Origin: Cupriavidus sp. WKF15
Lineage (GTDB): Bacteria; Pseudomonadota; Gammaproteobacteria; Burkholderiales; Burkholderiaceae
Direction: 5' to 3'
Assembly (NCBI RefSeq): GCF_029278605.1
Contig: NZ_CP119573.1
Location: forward strand, 186,001-250,000
Length of the DNA stretch: 64,000 nucleotides
The notes under the pieces: model-generated
Database searches by the model: none
Told to the model about the DNA's origin: nothing
The model's input: only the letters and a program-made list of their open reading frames with translations
Translations under genes and position numbers: made by a program
Part shown: piece by piece, positions 42,290-51,872 of the stretch
How the letters are laid out: the number at the start of each line of letters is the position of its first letter
How positions within the stretch are numbered: position 1 is the first letter of the stretch

Positions 42290-42326
42290 GGGCGGTGCGC
42301 ACGCACCGCTCCTCGGAGCGAGAACG

Positions 42327-43640
42327 ATGATTGGCAAAGCCACCCGCATCCACCTGCTGAGCCTCGGCACGCCGCAGATGCGCGCCTTCCACCTGACCTG
42401 GATGGCGTTCTTCGTCTGCTTCTTCGCGTGGTTTGCCTGCGCGCCGCTGATGCCGGTGATCAAGGGCGAGTTCGGCCTCACGCCGGCGCAGATCGCCAAT
42501 ATCAATATCGCCGCGGTGGCGGTGACCATTCTCGTACGGCTCGTGATCGGCCCGATGTGCGACCGCTTCGGCCCGCGCAAGACTTACACCGGCCTGCTGG
42601 CGCTCGGTGCGCTGCCGGTGCTGGGCGTGGCGTTCGCGCAGAGTTACGAGACCTTCCTCGTGTTCCGCCTGCTGATCGGCGCGGTTGGCGCCAGCTTCGT
42701 CATCACGCAGTACCACACCTCGGTCATGTTCGCGCCCAACGTCGTCGGCACCGCCAACGCCGCGGCAGCCGGCTGGGGCAATGCCGGCGGCGGCGCCGCG
42801 CAGGCGCTGATGCCGATGCTGCTGGGCGCCGTGCTGATGCTGGGCGTGGACCAAACCATGGGCTGGCGCGTGGCGCTGCTGGTACCGGGCGTGCTGATGC
42901 TGGCAATGGCCGTCATCTACTGGTGCTTCACGCAGGACTGCCCGGAAGGCAACTACTCCGACATGCGCGCGCGCGGCCAGGCCATCACCGGCAGCGGCAA
43001 GGGCGGCGGCTGGGAAAGCTTCCGTGCCGCCAGCGCCAACTACCGCGTGTGGCTGCTGTTCATTACCTACGGTGCCTGCTTCGGCATCGAGATCTTCATC
43101 CATAACATCGCCGCCACGTTCTACGTGGACCGCTTCGGCCTGAGCCTGAAGGCCGCCGGCCTGGCGGCCGGCAGCTTCGGTCTGCTGGCACTGTTTGCCC
43201 GCGCGCTGGGCGGCTGGCTGTCGGACAAGGCAGCGCGCCGCCGTGGCCTGGATGCGCGCTCGACGCTGCTGTTCGTGCTGATCCTCGGCGAAGGCCTGGG
43301 CCTGCTGTGGTTTGCGCAGGCCGGCAATGTGACGCTGGCTGTGGTTGCCATGCTGCTGTTCGGCCTGTTCACCCACATGGCCTGCGGCGCCACCTATGCA
43401 CTGGTGCCGTTCATCGACCGCAAGGCGCTCGGCGGCGTGGCCGGCATCATCGGCGCCGGCGGCAACGTGGGCGCGGTGGCCGCCGGCTTCCTGCTCAAGG
43501 GCCTGGGCGACCTGCAGCAGACGCTGACCGTGCTGGGCGTGCTGGCGGCACTGTCTGCGTTGTGCGCCATCGCCATCCGCTTCAGCGCCGAGCACAAGGC
43601 GCAGGAACAGGCGCTGTACGACGGCGCGCTGGCCAACTGA
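42327..43640 (+). CDS. Nitrate/nitrite MFS transporter (NarK/NasA type)
   Basis: 437 residues from ATG 42327, preceded by GGAGCGAGA; an earlier in-frame ATG at 42282 is inside the leader terminator and is rejected. About 12 TM segments. The nitrate porter landmarks are FFVCFFAWFACAPLMPVIKGEFGL, VRLVIGPMCDRFGPRKTYTGLLAL, the G-rich WGNAGGGAAQALMP nitrate signature in TM5 and IIGAGGNVGAVAAGFLLKG in TM11. It brings nitrate in for the reductase encoded downstream. It is the first gene of the operon and is controlled by the leader. Confidence 0.93.
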   Translation: MIGKATRIHLLSLGTPQMRAFHLTWMAFFVCFFAWFACAPLMPVIKGEFGLTPAQIANINIAAVAVTILVRLVIGPMCDRFGPRKTYTGLLALGALPVLGVAFAQSYETFLVFRLLIGAVGASFVITQYHTSVMFAPNVVGTANAAAAGWGNAGGGAAQALMPMLLGAVLMLGVDQTMGWRVALLVPGVLMLAMAVIYWCFTQDCPEGNYSDMRARGQAITGSGKGGGWESFRAASANYRVWLLFITYGACFGIEIFIHNIAATFYVDRFGLSLKAAGLAAGSFGLLALFARALGGWLSDKAARRRGLDARSTLLFVLILGEGLGLLWFAQAGNVTLAVVAMLLFGLFTHMACGATYALVPFIDRKALGGVAGIIGAGGNVGAVAAGFLLKGLGDLQQTLTVLGVLAALSALCAIAIRFSAEHKAQEQALYDGALAN

Positions 43641-43707
43641 ATTCCCCGCATCTCCACATAACAGCATCCAGAGCAGCTCTGACTGACTACCGGACAAGGA
43701 ACGCATC

Positions 43708-46269
43708 ATGAAACTGATCATCGTCGGCCACGGCATGGTGGGTCACAAATTCCTCGAATCCCTGGCGGACGCCGGCGCGCAGAACCTGGAAGTGACCGTG
43801 CTGTGCGAAGAACCGCGTCCCGCCTACGATCGCGTGCACCTGTCCGAGTTCTTCGCCGGCAAGTCGGCCGATGATCTCTCGCTGGTGCCGGCAGGCTTCT
43901 TCGAGCAGAACAACAACATGCTGCTGCGCCTGAATGCCCGTGCGGTGTCGATCGACCGCGACGCGCGCACTGTGGCGGTGTCGACCGGCGAGACGCTGTC
44001 CTATGACAAGCTGATCCTCGCCACCGGCTCCTATCCCTTCGTGCCGCCGGTGCCCGGCAAGGACCGCAAGGACTGCTTTGTCTATCGCACCATCGAAGAC
44101 CTGGAAGCCATGCGCGAATGCGGCGCGCGCTCCAGGACCGGCGTGGTGATCGGCGGCGGCCTGCTGGGCCTGGAATGCGCCAAGGCACTGCGCGACATGA
44201 ACCTGCAGACCCATGTGGTGGAGTTCGCGCCGCGCCTGATGGCGGTACAGGTCGACGAAGGCGGCGGCCGCATGCTGCGCCAGAAGATCGAAGGCCTGGG
44301 CGTGACCGCCCACACCGGCAAGAACACCGTCGAGATCGTCGACGGCGAAGACGGCACCCACCGCATGGTGTTTGCCGACGGCACGCACCTCGACACCGAC
44401 ATGATCGTGTTCTCGGCCGGCATCCGCCCGCGCGACGAACTGGCCCGTGCGAGCGGCCTGACGGTGGGCGAGCGCGGTGGCATCTCGGTGGACAACCATT
44501 GCCGCACCTCCGACCCGGACATCTACGCCATCGGCGAATGCGCGCTGTGGCAAGGCAAGATCTACGGCCTGGTCGCGCCGGGCTATGACATGGCGCGCGT
44601 AGCTGCCCGCCACCTGCGCGGCGAAGCCGTGGAGTTCGGCGGCGCCGACATGAGCACCAAGCTCAAGCTGATGGGCGTGGACGTCGCCAGCATCGGCGAT
44701 CCGCACGGCGCCGTGCCGGGCGCCCGCATCTACCAGTTCAGCGATGACCGCAAGGAGATCTACAAGAAGCTGGTGGTCTCGGACTGCGGCAAGTACCTGC
44801 TGGGCGGCGTGCTGATCGGCGATGCCAGCGAATACGGCACGCTGCTGCAGATGATGCTGAACAAGATCGAGCTGCCGGAATCGCCCGAGTTCCTGATCCT
44901 GCCCGACAGCAGCGGCAAGGCCAAGCCTGCGCTGGGCGCCGACGCGCTGCCCGACACCGCCCAGATCTGCTCGTGCAACAACGTCTCCAAGGGCGAGATC
45001 TGCGGCGCCGTTTGCGACGGCGCGACCAGCATCGGCGCGCTCAAGACCTGCACCAAGGCCGGTACGGCGTGCGGCGGCTGCGTGCCGCTGGTCACGCAGA
45101 TCATGAAGGCCGAAATGAAGAAGCAGGGCATGGCCGTCAACAACCATCTCTGCGAACACTTCCCGTACTCGCGCCAGGAGCTCTACCACCTGGTGCGCGT
45201 GGGCAAGTTCAAGACCTTTGAAGCGCTGCTCGAAGCGCATGGCAACGGCATGGGCTGCGATATCTGCAAGCCGACCGTGGGCAGCATCCTGGCTTCGTGC
45301 TGGAACGAGTTCGTGCTGAAGGAGGAACACGCCAGCCTGCAGGACTCCAACGACTACTATCTCGCCAATATCCAGAAGGACGGCACCTACTCCGTGGTGC
45401 CGCGCATGCCGGGCGGCGAAGTCACGCCCGAAGGGCTGATCGCCGTGGGCCAGGTGGCCAAGAAGTATGGCCTCTACACCAAGATCACCGGCGGGCAGCG
45501 CGTGGACCTGTTTGGTGCACGCGTCGAGGAACTGCCTTATATCTGGGAAGAACTGATCGCGGCAGGCTTTGAATCGGGCCATGCCTACGGCAAGGCGCTG
45601 CGCACGGTGAAATCTTGCGTCGGCTCCACGTGGTGCCGCTATGGCGTGGACGACTCGGTCGGCCTCGCCGTCGAACTGGAGAACCGCTACAAGGGCCTGC
45701 GCGCCCCGCACAAGATCAAGTTCGGCGTGTCGGGTTGCACGCGCGAATGCGCCGAGGCGCAAGGCAAGGACGTCGGCGTGATCGCCACCGAAAAGGGCTG
45801 GAACCTCTACGTATGCGGCAACGGCGGCATGAAGCCGCGCCACGCCGAGCTGCTGGCCGGCGACCTGGACCGCGAGACGCTGATTCGCTACATCGACCGC
45901 TTCCTGATGTTTTATGTGCGCACCGCCGACCGCCTGCAGCGCACCAGCGTGTGGCGCGACAACCTGGAAGGCGGCCTGGACTACCTGAAGGACGTCGTCC
46001 TCGACGACAAGCTCGGCATCGCCGCCGACATGGAAGCGGAGATGCAGCACGTGGTCGACACCTACGAAGACGAGTGGAAGAAGGCTGTCACCGATCCCGA
46101 GACGCGCAAGCGCTTCCGCCACTTCGTCAACAGCGATCGCCGCGACGAGAACATCGTCTTCATCGAGGAGCGCGGGCAGATCCGCCCGGCCACGGCCGAG
46201 GAACGGAACTTGCGACGTTCCCGCCTGAGCCACATTCCCGTGGTGGCCGTGCCCGCAAAAGCGGCCTGA
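43708..46269 (+). CDS. nirB: Assimilatory NAD(P)H nitrite reductase, large subunit
   Basis: 853 residues, full length for NirB. Domain order: FAD/NAD oxidoreductase (MKLIIVGHGMVGHKFLESL, VVIGGGLLGLECAKAL); BFD-like [2Fe-2S] domain (CSCNNVSKGEICGAV...CGGCVP); then sulfite/nitrite reductase ferredoxin-like and siroheme/[4Fe-4S] domains with the cluster cysteines C-x5-C in KSCVGSTWCRYG and C-x3-C in VSGCTRECAEAQGKD. It reduces nitrite to ammonium in the cytoplasm together with NirD. AAGGA lies 8 bases before ATG 43708. Confidence 0.96.
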   Translation: MKLIIVGHGMVGHKFLESLADAGAQNLEVTVLCEEPRPAYDRVHLSEFFAGKSADDLSLVPAGFFEQNNNMLLRLNARAVSIDRDARTVAVSTGETLSYDKLILATGSYPFVPPVPGKDRKDCFVYRTIEDLEAMRECGARSRTGVVIGGGLLGLECAKALRDMNLQTHVVEFAPRLMAVQVDEGGGRMLRQKIEGLGVTAHTGKNTVEIVDGEDGTHRMVFADGTHLDTDMIVFSAGIRPRDELARASGLTVGERGGISVDNHCRTSDPDIYAIGECALWQGKIYGLVAPGYDMARVAARHLRGEAVEFGGADMSTKLKLMGVDVASIGDPHGAVPGARIYQFSDDRKEIYKKLVVSDCGKYLLGGVLIGDASEYGTLLQMMLNKIELPESPEFLILPDSSGKAKPALGADALPDTAQICSCNNVSKGEICGAVCDGATSIGALKTCTKAGTACGGCVPLVTQIMKAEMKKQGMAVNNHLCEHFPYSRQELYHLVRVGKFKTFEALLEAHGNGMGCDICKPTVGSILASCWNEFVLKEEHASLQDSNDYYLANIQKDGTYSVVPRMPGGEVTPEGLIAVGQVAKKYGLYTKITGGQRVDLFGARVEELPYIWEELIAAGFESGHAYGKALRTVKSCVGSTWCRYGVDDSVGLAVELENRYKGLRAPHKIKFGVSGCTRECAEAQGKDVGVIATEKGWNLYVCGNGGMKPRHAELLAGDLDRETLIRYIDRFLMFYVRTADRLQRTSVWRDNLEGGLDYLKDVVLDDKLGIAADMEAEMQHVVDTYEDEWKKAVTDPETRKRFRHFVNSDRRDENIVFIEERGQIRPATAEERNLRRSRLSHIPVVAVPAKAA

Positions 46270-46317
46270 ATGCAGCCTGAAAGCAGCCCGAATCCAACGA
46301 AAGCGAAGGAGAACGTG

Positions 46318-46701
46318 ATGAGCCATTCCCACCATCCCGAAACCTGGACCGCGATCTGCACCTTGCGCGATATCGCGCCCAATACTGGTGTCTGCGCCCT
46401 GGTCGACGACCAGCAAGTGGCCGTGTTCCGCATCGGCCGCGGCGAAGAGGTCTACGCGATCGACAATTTCGACCCGAACTCGCAGGCGGCGGTACTGTCG
46501 CGCGGGCTGGTCGGCAACCTGGGCGAGCGCCTGGTGGTGGCTTCGCCGATCTACAAGCAGCACTTCGACCTGCGCACCGGCGAATGCCTGGAAGCGCCGG
46601 AGCACTCGGTCAACGCCTACCCGGCACGCGTCTATGACGGCAAGGTCTGGGTCGCCGCCGACGTGACCGTGAACGAAGTCGAGGAAGAGCTGGCAGCCTG
46701 A
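46318..46701 (+). CDS. nirD: Assimilatory nitrite reductase, small subunit
   Basis: 127 residues with a Rieske-like fold: TWTAICTLRDIAPNTGVCALVDDQQVAVFRIG, YAIDNFDPNSQAAVLSRGLVG and SPIYKQHFDLRTGECLEAP. As is normal for NirD, the Cys-x-His pairs of true Rieske clusters are absent. ATG 46318 follows GAAGGAGAA; it lies 48 bases after nirB. It partners NirB. Confidence 0.95.
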   Translation: MSHSHHPETWTAICTLRDIAPNTGVCALVDDQQVAVFRIGRGEEVYAIDNFDPNSQAAVLSRGLVGNLGERLVVASPIYKQHFDLRTGECLEAPEHSVNAYPARVYDGKVWVAADVTVNEVEEELAA

Positions 46702-46730
46702 CACCCATGTTCCTGACGGAGACCCTGCGC

Positions 46731-47972
46731 ATGACGCCATCCGCCCCCTCGCAACCCCGGCCCCGGCTGGTCGTCGTCGGCAACGGCATGGCCGGCATGC
46801 GCACGGTCGAGGAACTGCTCAAGCTGGCCCCGGACCTGTACGACATCACCGTGTTCGGCGCCGAGCCGCACGGCAACTACAACCGGATCCTGCTGTCGCC
46901 GGTGCTGGCCGGCGAGAAGACCGTCGATGACATCATGCTCAATACGCGCGACTGGTACGCGCAGAACGGCATCGAACTGCTGGCCGGCGACCCGGTGGTG
47001 GCCATCGACCGTCCGCGCCGCACAGTGCGCGCGCAGTCCGGGCGCGAGGTGCGCTATGACCGGCTGCTGCTCGCGACCGGCTCCAAGCCCTTCATCCTGC
47101 CGGTGCCCGGCCACCAGCTCGAGGGCGTGATTGCGTTTCGCGATATCCAGGATGTCGAGACCATGCTGCACGCCGCGCGCAACCATCGCCACGCCGTGGT
47201 GATCGGTGGCGGCCTGCTCGGGCTGGAAGCCGCCAACGGCCTGCTGCGCCAGGGCATGGACGTGACCGTCGTGCACCTGTGCGACAGCCTGATGGAGCGG
47301 CAGCTCGACAAGCCCGCCGCGACCCTGCTCAAGGGCGCGCTGGAACGCAAGGGCCTGCGCTTCATGCTGGGCGCGCAGACCGGCGAGATTCTCGGGGACA
47401 CGCGCGTGACCGGCGTGCGTTTCAAGGATGGCAGCGAAATCCCGGCCGACCTGGTGGTGATGACCGCCGGCGTGCGCCCGAACACCGAACTCGCGGCCGG
47501 CGCCGGCCTGCGCTGCGAACGCGCCATCGTGGTCGATGACACGCTGCAGACCTATGACCCGCGCATCTACGCCGTCGGCGAATGCGTGCAGCACCGCCAG
47601 GCCACCTTCGGCCTGGTCGCGCCGATCTGGGACCAGGCGCGTGTGTGCGCCGCGCACCTGGCCGGCTCGGGCCATCGCCGCTACATCCAGCAAGCCACGG
47701 CGACCAAGCTCAAGGTGACTGGCGTCGACCTGTATTCGGCCGGCGACTTCGTCGGCAGCGAAGGCAGCGAAGACCTCGTACTGCGCGACGCGCGGCGCGG
47801 TGTCTACAAGCGGCTGGTGCTGCAGGACGGCTGCCTGGTCGGCGCCGTACTGTACGGCGACGTGCAGGATGGTCCGTGGTACTTCGAGCTGATCCAGCAA
47901 CGCGCACCGGTCGCGTCATTGCGCCAGCGCCTGCTGTTCGGCAAGGCCCAGTGCGAGGCGCTTGCCGCCTGA
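46731..47972 (+). CDS. FAD/NAD-dependent electron-transfer subunit of assimilatory nitrate reductase (NasC/NirB N-terminal type)
   Basis: 413 residues from ATG 46731, after GGAGACC; ATG 46707 without Shine-Dalgarno is less likely. Two dinucleotide loops are seen: LVVVGNGMAGMRTVEELLKL (FAD) and AVVIGGGLLGLEAANGLLRQG (NAD). FAD motif IYAVGECVQHRQATFGLVAPIWDQA follows. The protein matches the N-terminal oxidoreductase half of NirB, which suggests an origin by duplication, and it would pass electrons from NAD(P)H to NasA, as NasC does in Klebsiella. It ends 39 bases before nasA. Confidence 0.85.
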   Translation: MTPSAPSQPRPRLVVVGNGMAGMRTVEELLKLAPDLYDITVFGAEPHGNYNRILLSPVLAGEKTVDDIMLNTRDWYAQNGIELLAGDPVVAIDRPRRTVRAQSGREVRYDRLLLATGSKPFILPVPGHQLEGVIAFRDIQDVETMLHAARNHRHAVVIGGGLLGLEAANGLLRQGMDVTVVHLCDSLMERQLDKPAATLLKGALERKGLRFMLGAQTGEILGDTRVTGVRFKDGSEIPADLVVMTAGVRPNTELAAGAGLRCERAIVVDDTLQTYDPRIYAVGECVQHRQATFGLVAPIWDQARVCAAHLAGSGHRRYIQQATATKLKVTGVDLYSAGDFVGSEGSEDLVLRDARRGVYKRLVLQDGCLVGAVLYGDVQDGPWYFELIQQRAPVASLRQRLLFGKAQCEALAA

Positions 47973-48011
47973 GATCCCCCGCTGACAACGACATCGCCCC
48001 ACGGAGAAAGC

Positions 48012-50732
48012 GTGAATCTGTCCGACATCCCGGTGGTATCCGCCACCCCGACCACTACCACCGCCACCACCTGCCCCTACTGCGGCGTCGGCTGCGGCGT
48101 GCGCGCCACGGTACGCGCCGACGGGCAGGTCGAGATTGCCGGGGATGCGGAGCATCCATCCAATCGAGGCAGGCTGTGTGTCAAGGGCTCCGCCCTTGGC
48201 GAGACGGTGGACCTGCAAGGCCGCCTGCTGCATCCGAAGGTGCGCGGCGCGGACGGCACGCTCGAACAGGTCTCGTGGGACCACGCGCTCGACACCGTCG
48301 CGCAAGGGTTCTCGCGCATCGTCCGCGAACATGGCCCCGATGCCGTCGCCCTCTATGTCTCCGGGCAGTTGCTGACCGAGGACTACTACGTCGCCAACAA
48401 GCTGATGAAGGGCTTCATCGGCACCGCCAATATCGACACCAACTCGCGCCTGTGCATGTCATCGGCCGTGGCCGGCCACAAGCGCGCGTTCGGTGAAGAC
48501 CTGGTGCCGGGCAACTACGAAGACCTGGAACTGGCCGACCTGGTGGTACTGGTCGGGTCCAACACGGCCTGGTGCCATCCGATCGTGTTCCAGCGCCTGG
48601 TCAAGGCCAAGGAGGCGCGGCCGGAAATGAAGATCGTCGCCATCGACCCGCGCCGCACGGCCACCTGCGAGCTGGCCGACCTGCACCTGGCGGTACGGCC
48701 CGGCACCGATGTCTGGCTCTTCAACGGGCTGCTGAGCTACCTCGCGCGAGAAGGCAAGGCCGACACCGCCTTCGTCGGAGCCAGCACGTCTGGGCTCGAT
48801 GATGCGCTGAAGGCCACCGTCGACTGCGATGACGCCAAGGCTGTTGCGCGCGCCTGCAAGCTCGATGTCGAGGACGTGCTGGCCTTCTATCGCCTGTTCG
48901 CCGATACCGAGAAGGTCGTCACGGCCTTCTCGCAAGGCGTCAACCAGTCGTCCGCCGGCACCGACAAGGTCAACAGCATCATCAACTGCCACCTGCTGAC
49001 CGGCCGCATCGGCCGCGCGGGCATGGGCCCGTTTTCGCTGACCGGGCAGCCGAATGCGATGGGCGGCCGCGAGGTCGGCGGCCTGGCCAATATGCTGGCC
49101 GCGCATATGGAGCTGGCCAACCCGCTGCATCGGGGCATCGTGCAGGACCTGTGGCAATCGCCGGTCATGGCCGACCGCGCGGGCCTCAAGGCGGTGGAAC
49201 TGTTCAATGCGATCGAGCAAGGCCGGGTCAAGGCCGTATGGGTGATCGCCACCAATCCCGTGGTCAGCCTGCCCGATGCCGACCAGGTGCGCCGCGCACT
49301 GGCCAAGTGTGAATTGGTGGTCAGTTCCGACATCATCGAGCGCACCGACACCAATGACGCCGCCCACGTGCTGCTGCCGGCGCTAGGCTGGGGCGAGAAG
49401 GACGGCACGGTCACCAATTCGGAGCGCCGCATCTCGCGCCAGCGCGCTTTCCTGCCAGCGCCGGGCGAGGCGCGCGCCGACTGGCGCATCCTGTGCGACG
49501 TGGCCCGGCGCATGGGCTTTGCCGGCTTCGACTACGCCGGACCGCACGAGATCTTCGACGAGCATGCGCGCCTGAGCGCCTGGCGCAATGACGAGGCGCC
49601 GCGCGCATTCGATATCGGCGGCATGGCCGGCATGGACAAGGAAAGCTATGACACCTTCGAACCCGTGCAATGGCCGGTGGTGGCGGGTTCGCCCGCGGGG
49701 ACGCGCCGGCTGTTCGAGGATGGGCGATTCGCCCATGCCGATGGACTGGCGCACTTCGTCGCCACGCCGACGCGTGCGCCGGCAAACGCGCCGGATGGTG
49801 ACTATCCGCTGATCCTCAACACTGGCCGCGTACGCGACCAGTGGCACACCATGACACGCACCGGCAAGTCGGCCCGCCTTGCGGACCACCTGCCCGAGCC
49901 CTTCGTCGACATGCATCCGCAGGATGCGTTGCTGTGCGGCCTGGGCGAAGGCAAGCTCGCGCGTGTCTCCACGCGCTGGGGCGCCATGGTGGCACGCGTG
50001 CGGCACGGCGGCGGCATTCCGCGCGGCAGCGTGTTCGTGCCGATCCACTGGAACGGGCAGTTCAGCTCCGATGCGCGCGTCGGCGCGCTCGTGAACCCGG
50101 TGGTCGACCCGATGTCCGGCGAACCCGAGTTCAAGCACACGCCGGTGTGCGTGGAGCCGTTCGGCGTCAACTGGCACGGCTTCGTGCTGAGCCGCAAGGA
50201 ACTGCCAGCCGATACCCTCACCTACTGGACGCGCGTGCAGGGGCACCGGTTCCAGCGCTACGAATTTGCCGGGCGCGAAGCCATTGCCGACCGTGCCGCA
50301 TGGGCGCGCAGCCTGCTCGGCGTGACCGACCCGGATGCAGACTGGCTTGAGTACGAAGACCGAAGCGCGGGCACCTATCACGCGGGCTATGTCGTCAACG
50401 ACAGGCTGGAAGCGTGCGTCTACATTGCCACCCGGCCGGAACTACCCTCGCGCTCCTGGCTGGCGGAGCTGTTCGGACGCGAACGGCTGGAGGACACGGA
50501 CCGCATCGGCCTGCTGATGGGGCAACCGATGCAGAAGGGCGCCGATGCCGGCCCCACGGTGTGCTCATGCTTCGGCGTGGGCCGCAACACCATTTGCGAC
50601 GCGGTGCGCAAGCACGGCCTGACCACCCCGGCCGAGATTACGGCCTGCGTCAAGGCCGGCGGCAACTGCGGCTCGTGCGTGCCGGAGTTGAAGAAGCTGC
50701 TGGTGGAGGTACGGGTGGCGGAGGCTGCCTGA
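48012..50732 (+). CDS. nasA: Assimilatory nitrate reductase catalytic subunit (molybdopterin, [4Fe-4S], BFD tail)
   Basis: 906 residues from GTG 48012 after GGAGAAAG. The N-terminal [4Fe-4S] ligands are C21-x2-C24-x3-C28 and C56 (CPYCGVGCG...RGRLCVKG). The probable molybdenum Cys is C148 in NIDTNSRLCMSSAVAGHKRAFG. Bis-MGD segments VVLVGSNTAWCHPI, VIATNPVVSLPDADQVRRAL and NTGRVRDQWHTMTRTGKSA follow. A C-terminal BFD [2Fe-2S] domain (CSCFGVGRNTICDAV...CGSCVPELKKLL) accepts electrons. It reduces nitrate to nitrite in the cytoplasm and is the last gene of the operon. Confidence 0.95.
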   Translation: MNLSDIPVVSATPTTTTATTCPYCGVGCGVRATVRADGQVEIAGDAEHPSNRGRLCVKGSALGETVDLQGRLLHPKVRGADGTLEQVSWDHALDTVAQGFSRIVREHGPDAVALYVSGQLLTEDYYVANKLMKGFIGTANIDTNSRLCMSSAVAGHKRAFGEDLVPGNYEDLELADLVVLVGSNTAWCHPIVFQRLVKAKEARPEMKIVAIDPRRTATCELADLHLAVRPGTDVWLFNGLLSYLAREGKADTAFVGASTSGLDDALKATVDCDDAKAVARACKLDVEDVLAFYRLFADTEKVVTAFSQGVNQSSAGTDKVNSIINCHLLTGRIGRAGMGPFSLTGQPNAMGGREVGGLANMLAAHMELANPLHRGIVQDLWQSPVMADRAGLKAVELFNAIEQGRVKAVWVIATNPVVSLPDADQVRRALAKCELVVSSDIIERTDTNDAAHVLLPALGWGEKDGTVTNSERRISRQRAFLPAPGEARADWRILCDVARRMGFAGFDYAGPHEIFDEHARLSAWRNDEAPRAFDIGGMAGMDKESYDTFEPVQWPVVAGSPAGTRRLFEDGRFAHADGLAHFVATPTRAPANAPDGDYPLILNTGRVRDQWHTMTRTGKSARLADHLPEPFVDMHPQDALLCGLGEGKLARVSTRWGAMVARVRHGGGIPRGSVFVPIHWNGQFSSDARVGALVNPVVDPMSGEPEFKHTPVCVEPFGVNWHGFVLSRKELPADTLTYWTRVQGHRFQRYEFAGREAIADRAAWARSLLGVTDPDADWLEYEDRSAGTYHAGYVVNDRLEACVYIATRPELPSRSWLAELFGRERLEDTDRIGLLMGQPMQKGADAGPTVCSCFGVGRNTICDAVRKHGLTTPAEITACVKAGGNCGSCVPELKKLLVEVRVAEAA

Positions 50733-50738
50733 TTCCCG

Positions 50739-50775
50739 AACGAGCGGCCTCGCCGCTCGTTGTCTGTGTCTTTGT
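50739..50775 (+). terminator. Intrinsic terminator of the nitrate assimilation operon
   Basis: AACGAGCGGC (50739-50748) and GCCGCTCGTT (50752-50761) form a perfect 10-bp stem with a 3-base loop, 7 bases after the nasA stop. A T-rich GTCTGTGTCTTTGTC follows. Confidence 0.85.
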
Positions 50776-51159
50776 CTGTGTCTGTTGCGATTCCCCAACG
50801 CATTGTGAACATCTGTGATATCTGACCTCCGGCGTGTGGTTCGCATCCGCACCACGCCATAAAGTCCATCGTCGGATAGACAGGATCGTGTCGACATCAA
50901 CGCCTCAAGACTGCGTTTTTCGACGTCTGAGGCAGACAATGCGCCCCCTACCCGAGCGCTTCTTGCCGCGCGGCACGCTGGTTCAAGCGATCGCCGCCGA
51001 CTGTCCAATTTGAAGAACGCGGCGAATATCCGGTCACATCCGCCGAGTCTCTTCGCATAAATTGGCTTAGAGTCCCGACTGTCTCCAACTTCTTCAGGCA
51101 TCGATCCCCCGTTGGAGCTGGGGCATGAACCTGGTTTTTGACTCTCGGAAGGAAATCAC
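50776..51159. other. Intergenic region before the lipoprotein operon
   Basis: 384 bases without a convincing gene on either strand. It presumably carries the promoter of the CsgG-type gene, whose Shine-Dalgarno AAGGA lies 7 bases before ATG 51160. I see no clear regulator site or hairpin. Confidence 0.4.
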
Positions 51160-51837
51160 ATGAAGAAACTGACTGCCGTATCCCTGGTGGCCGCGGGCGG
51201 GCTGCTCGCTATGCTCGGCGGCTGCGCCACGGAGTCGTCCACCGCGCTGCCCGTGCAGAAGGTCGAAAGCGCCAGCCGCCCCTACAACGGCGTGCGCACG
51301 CCGATTGCCGTGGGCAAGTTCGACAATCGCTCGAACTACATGCGCGGCGTCTTCTCGGATGGCATTGACCGGCTCAGCGGCCAGGCCAAGACGAGCCTGG
51401 TCACCCACCTCCAGCAAACCAACCGCTTCAATGTGCTCGAGCGTGAAAACCTCGACGAGATCAAGCGCGAGGCCGCGATCAAGAACCAGGCGCAGCGCCT
51501 GAAGGGCGCCGACTACGTGGTGACGGGCGACATCACCGAATTTGGCCGCAAGGAAGTGGGCGACGTGCAGCTGTTCGGCATTCTCGGCCGGGGGCGCGAG
51601 CAGGTGGCCTATGCCAAGGTCAACCTGAACATCGTCAACATCAGCACCTCGGAGGTCGTGTACTCGACGCAGGGCGCCGGCGAATACAAGCTGTCGAACC
51701 GCGAGGTGATCGGCTTCGGCGGCACGGCCAGCTATGACTCAACGCTCAACGGCAAGGTAATGGACCTCGCCATGCGCGAGGCTGTCAACAGCCTGGTGGC
51801 CGCCATCGAAAGCGGCGCCTGGAAACCGGCCCAGTAA
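51160..51837 (+). CDS. CsgG/HfaB-family outer-membrane lipoprotein
   Basis: 225 residues. Lipoprotein signal with lipobox LGGC (Cys22). CsgG fold landmarks: TPIAVGKFDNRSNY, TSLVTHLQQTNRFNVLERENLDEIKREAAI, GADYVVTGDITEFGRK, NISTSEVVYSTQGAGEY and MREAVNSLVAAIESGAW. CsgG proteins form outer-membrane pores or trans-envelope assemblies for curli or holdfast, but here the neighbours are DUF4810 and DUF799 lipoproteins and not curli genes. This three-gene set is conserved in many Gram-negatives with an unclear job. Confidence 0.9.
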   Translation: MKKLTAVSLVAAGGLLAMLGGCATESSTALPVQKVESASRPYNGVRTPIAVGKFDNRSNYMRGVFSDGIDRLSGQAKTSLVTHLQQTNRFNVLERENLDEIKREAAIKNQAQRLKGADYVVTGDITEFGRKEVGDVQLFGILGRGREQVAYAKVNLNIVNISTSEVVYSTQGAGEYKLSNREVIGFGGTASYDSTLNGKVMDLAMREAVNSLVAAIESGAWKPAQ

Positions 51838-51872
51838 CTTCCGCAGTCTGAACATCCACGAGAAAAAAAACG

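Noticed and set aside
46318..46701. NirD as a true Rieske [2Fe-2S] protein
   Set aside because: The Cys-x-His pairs are missing. This is normal for assimilatory NirD, so it is not a defect.
43687..46740. A minus-strand open frame of over 1000 codons opposite nirB and nirD
   Set aside because: nirB on the other strand is complete with all cluster cysteines; this frame is a GC-driven shadow.
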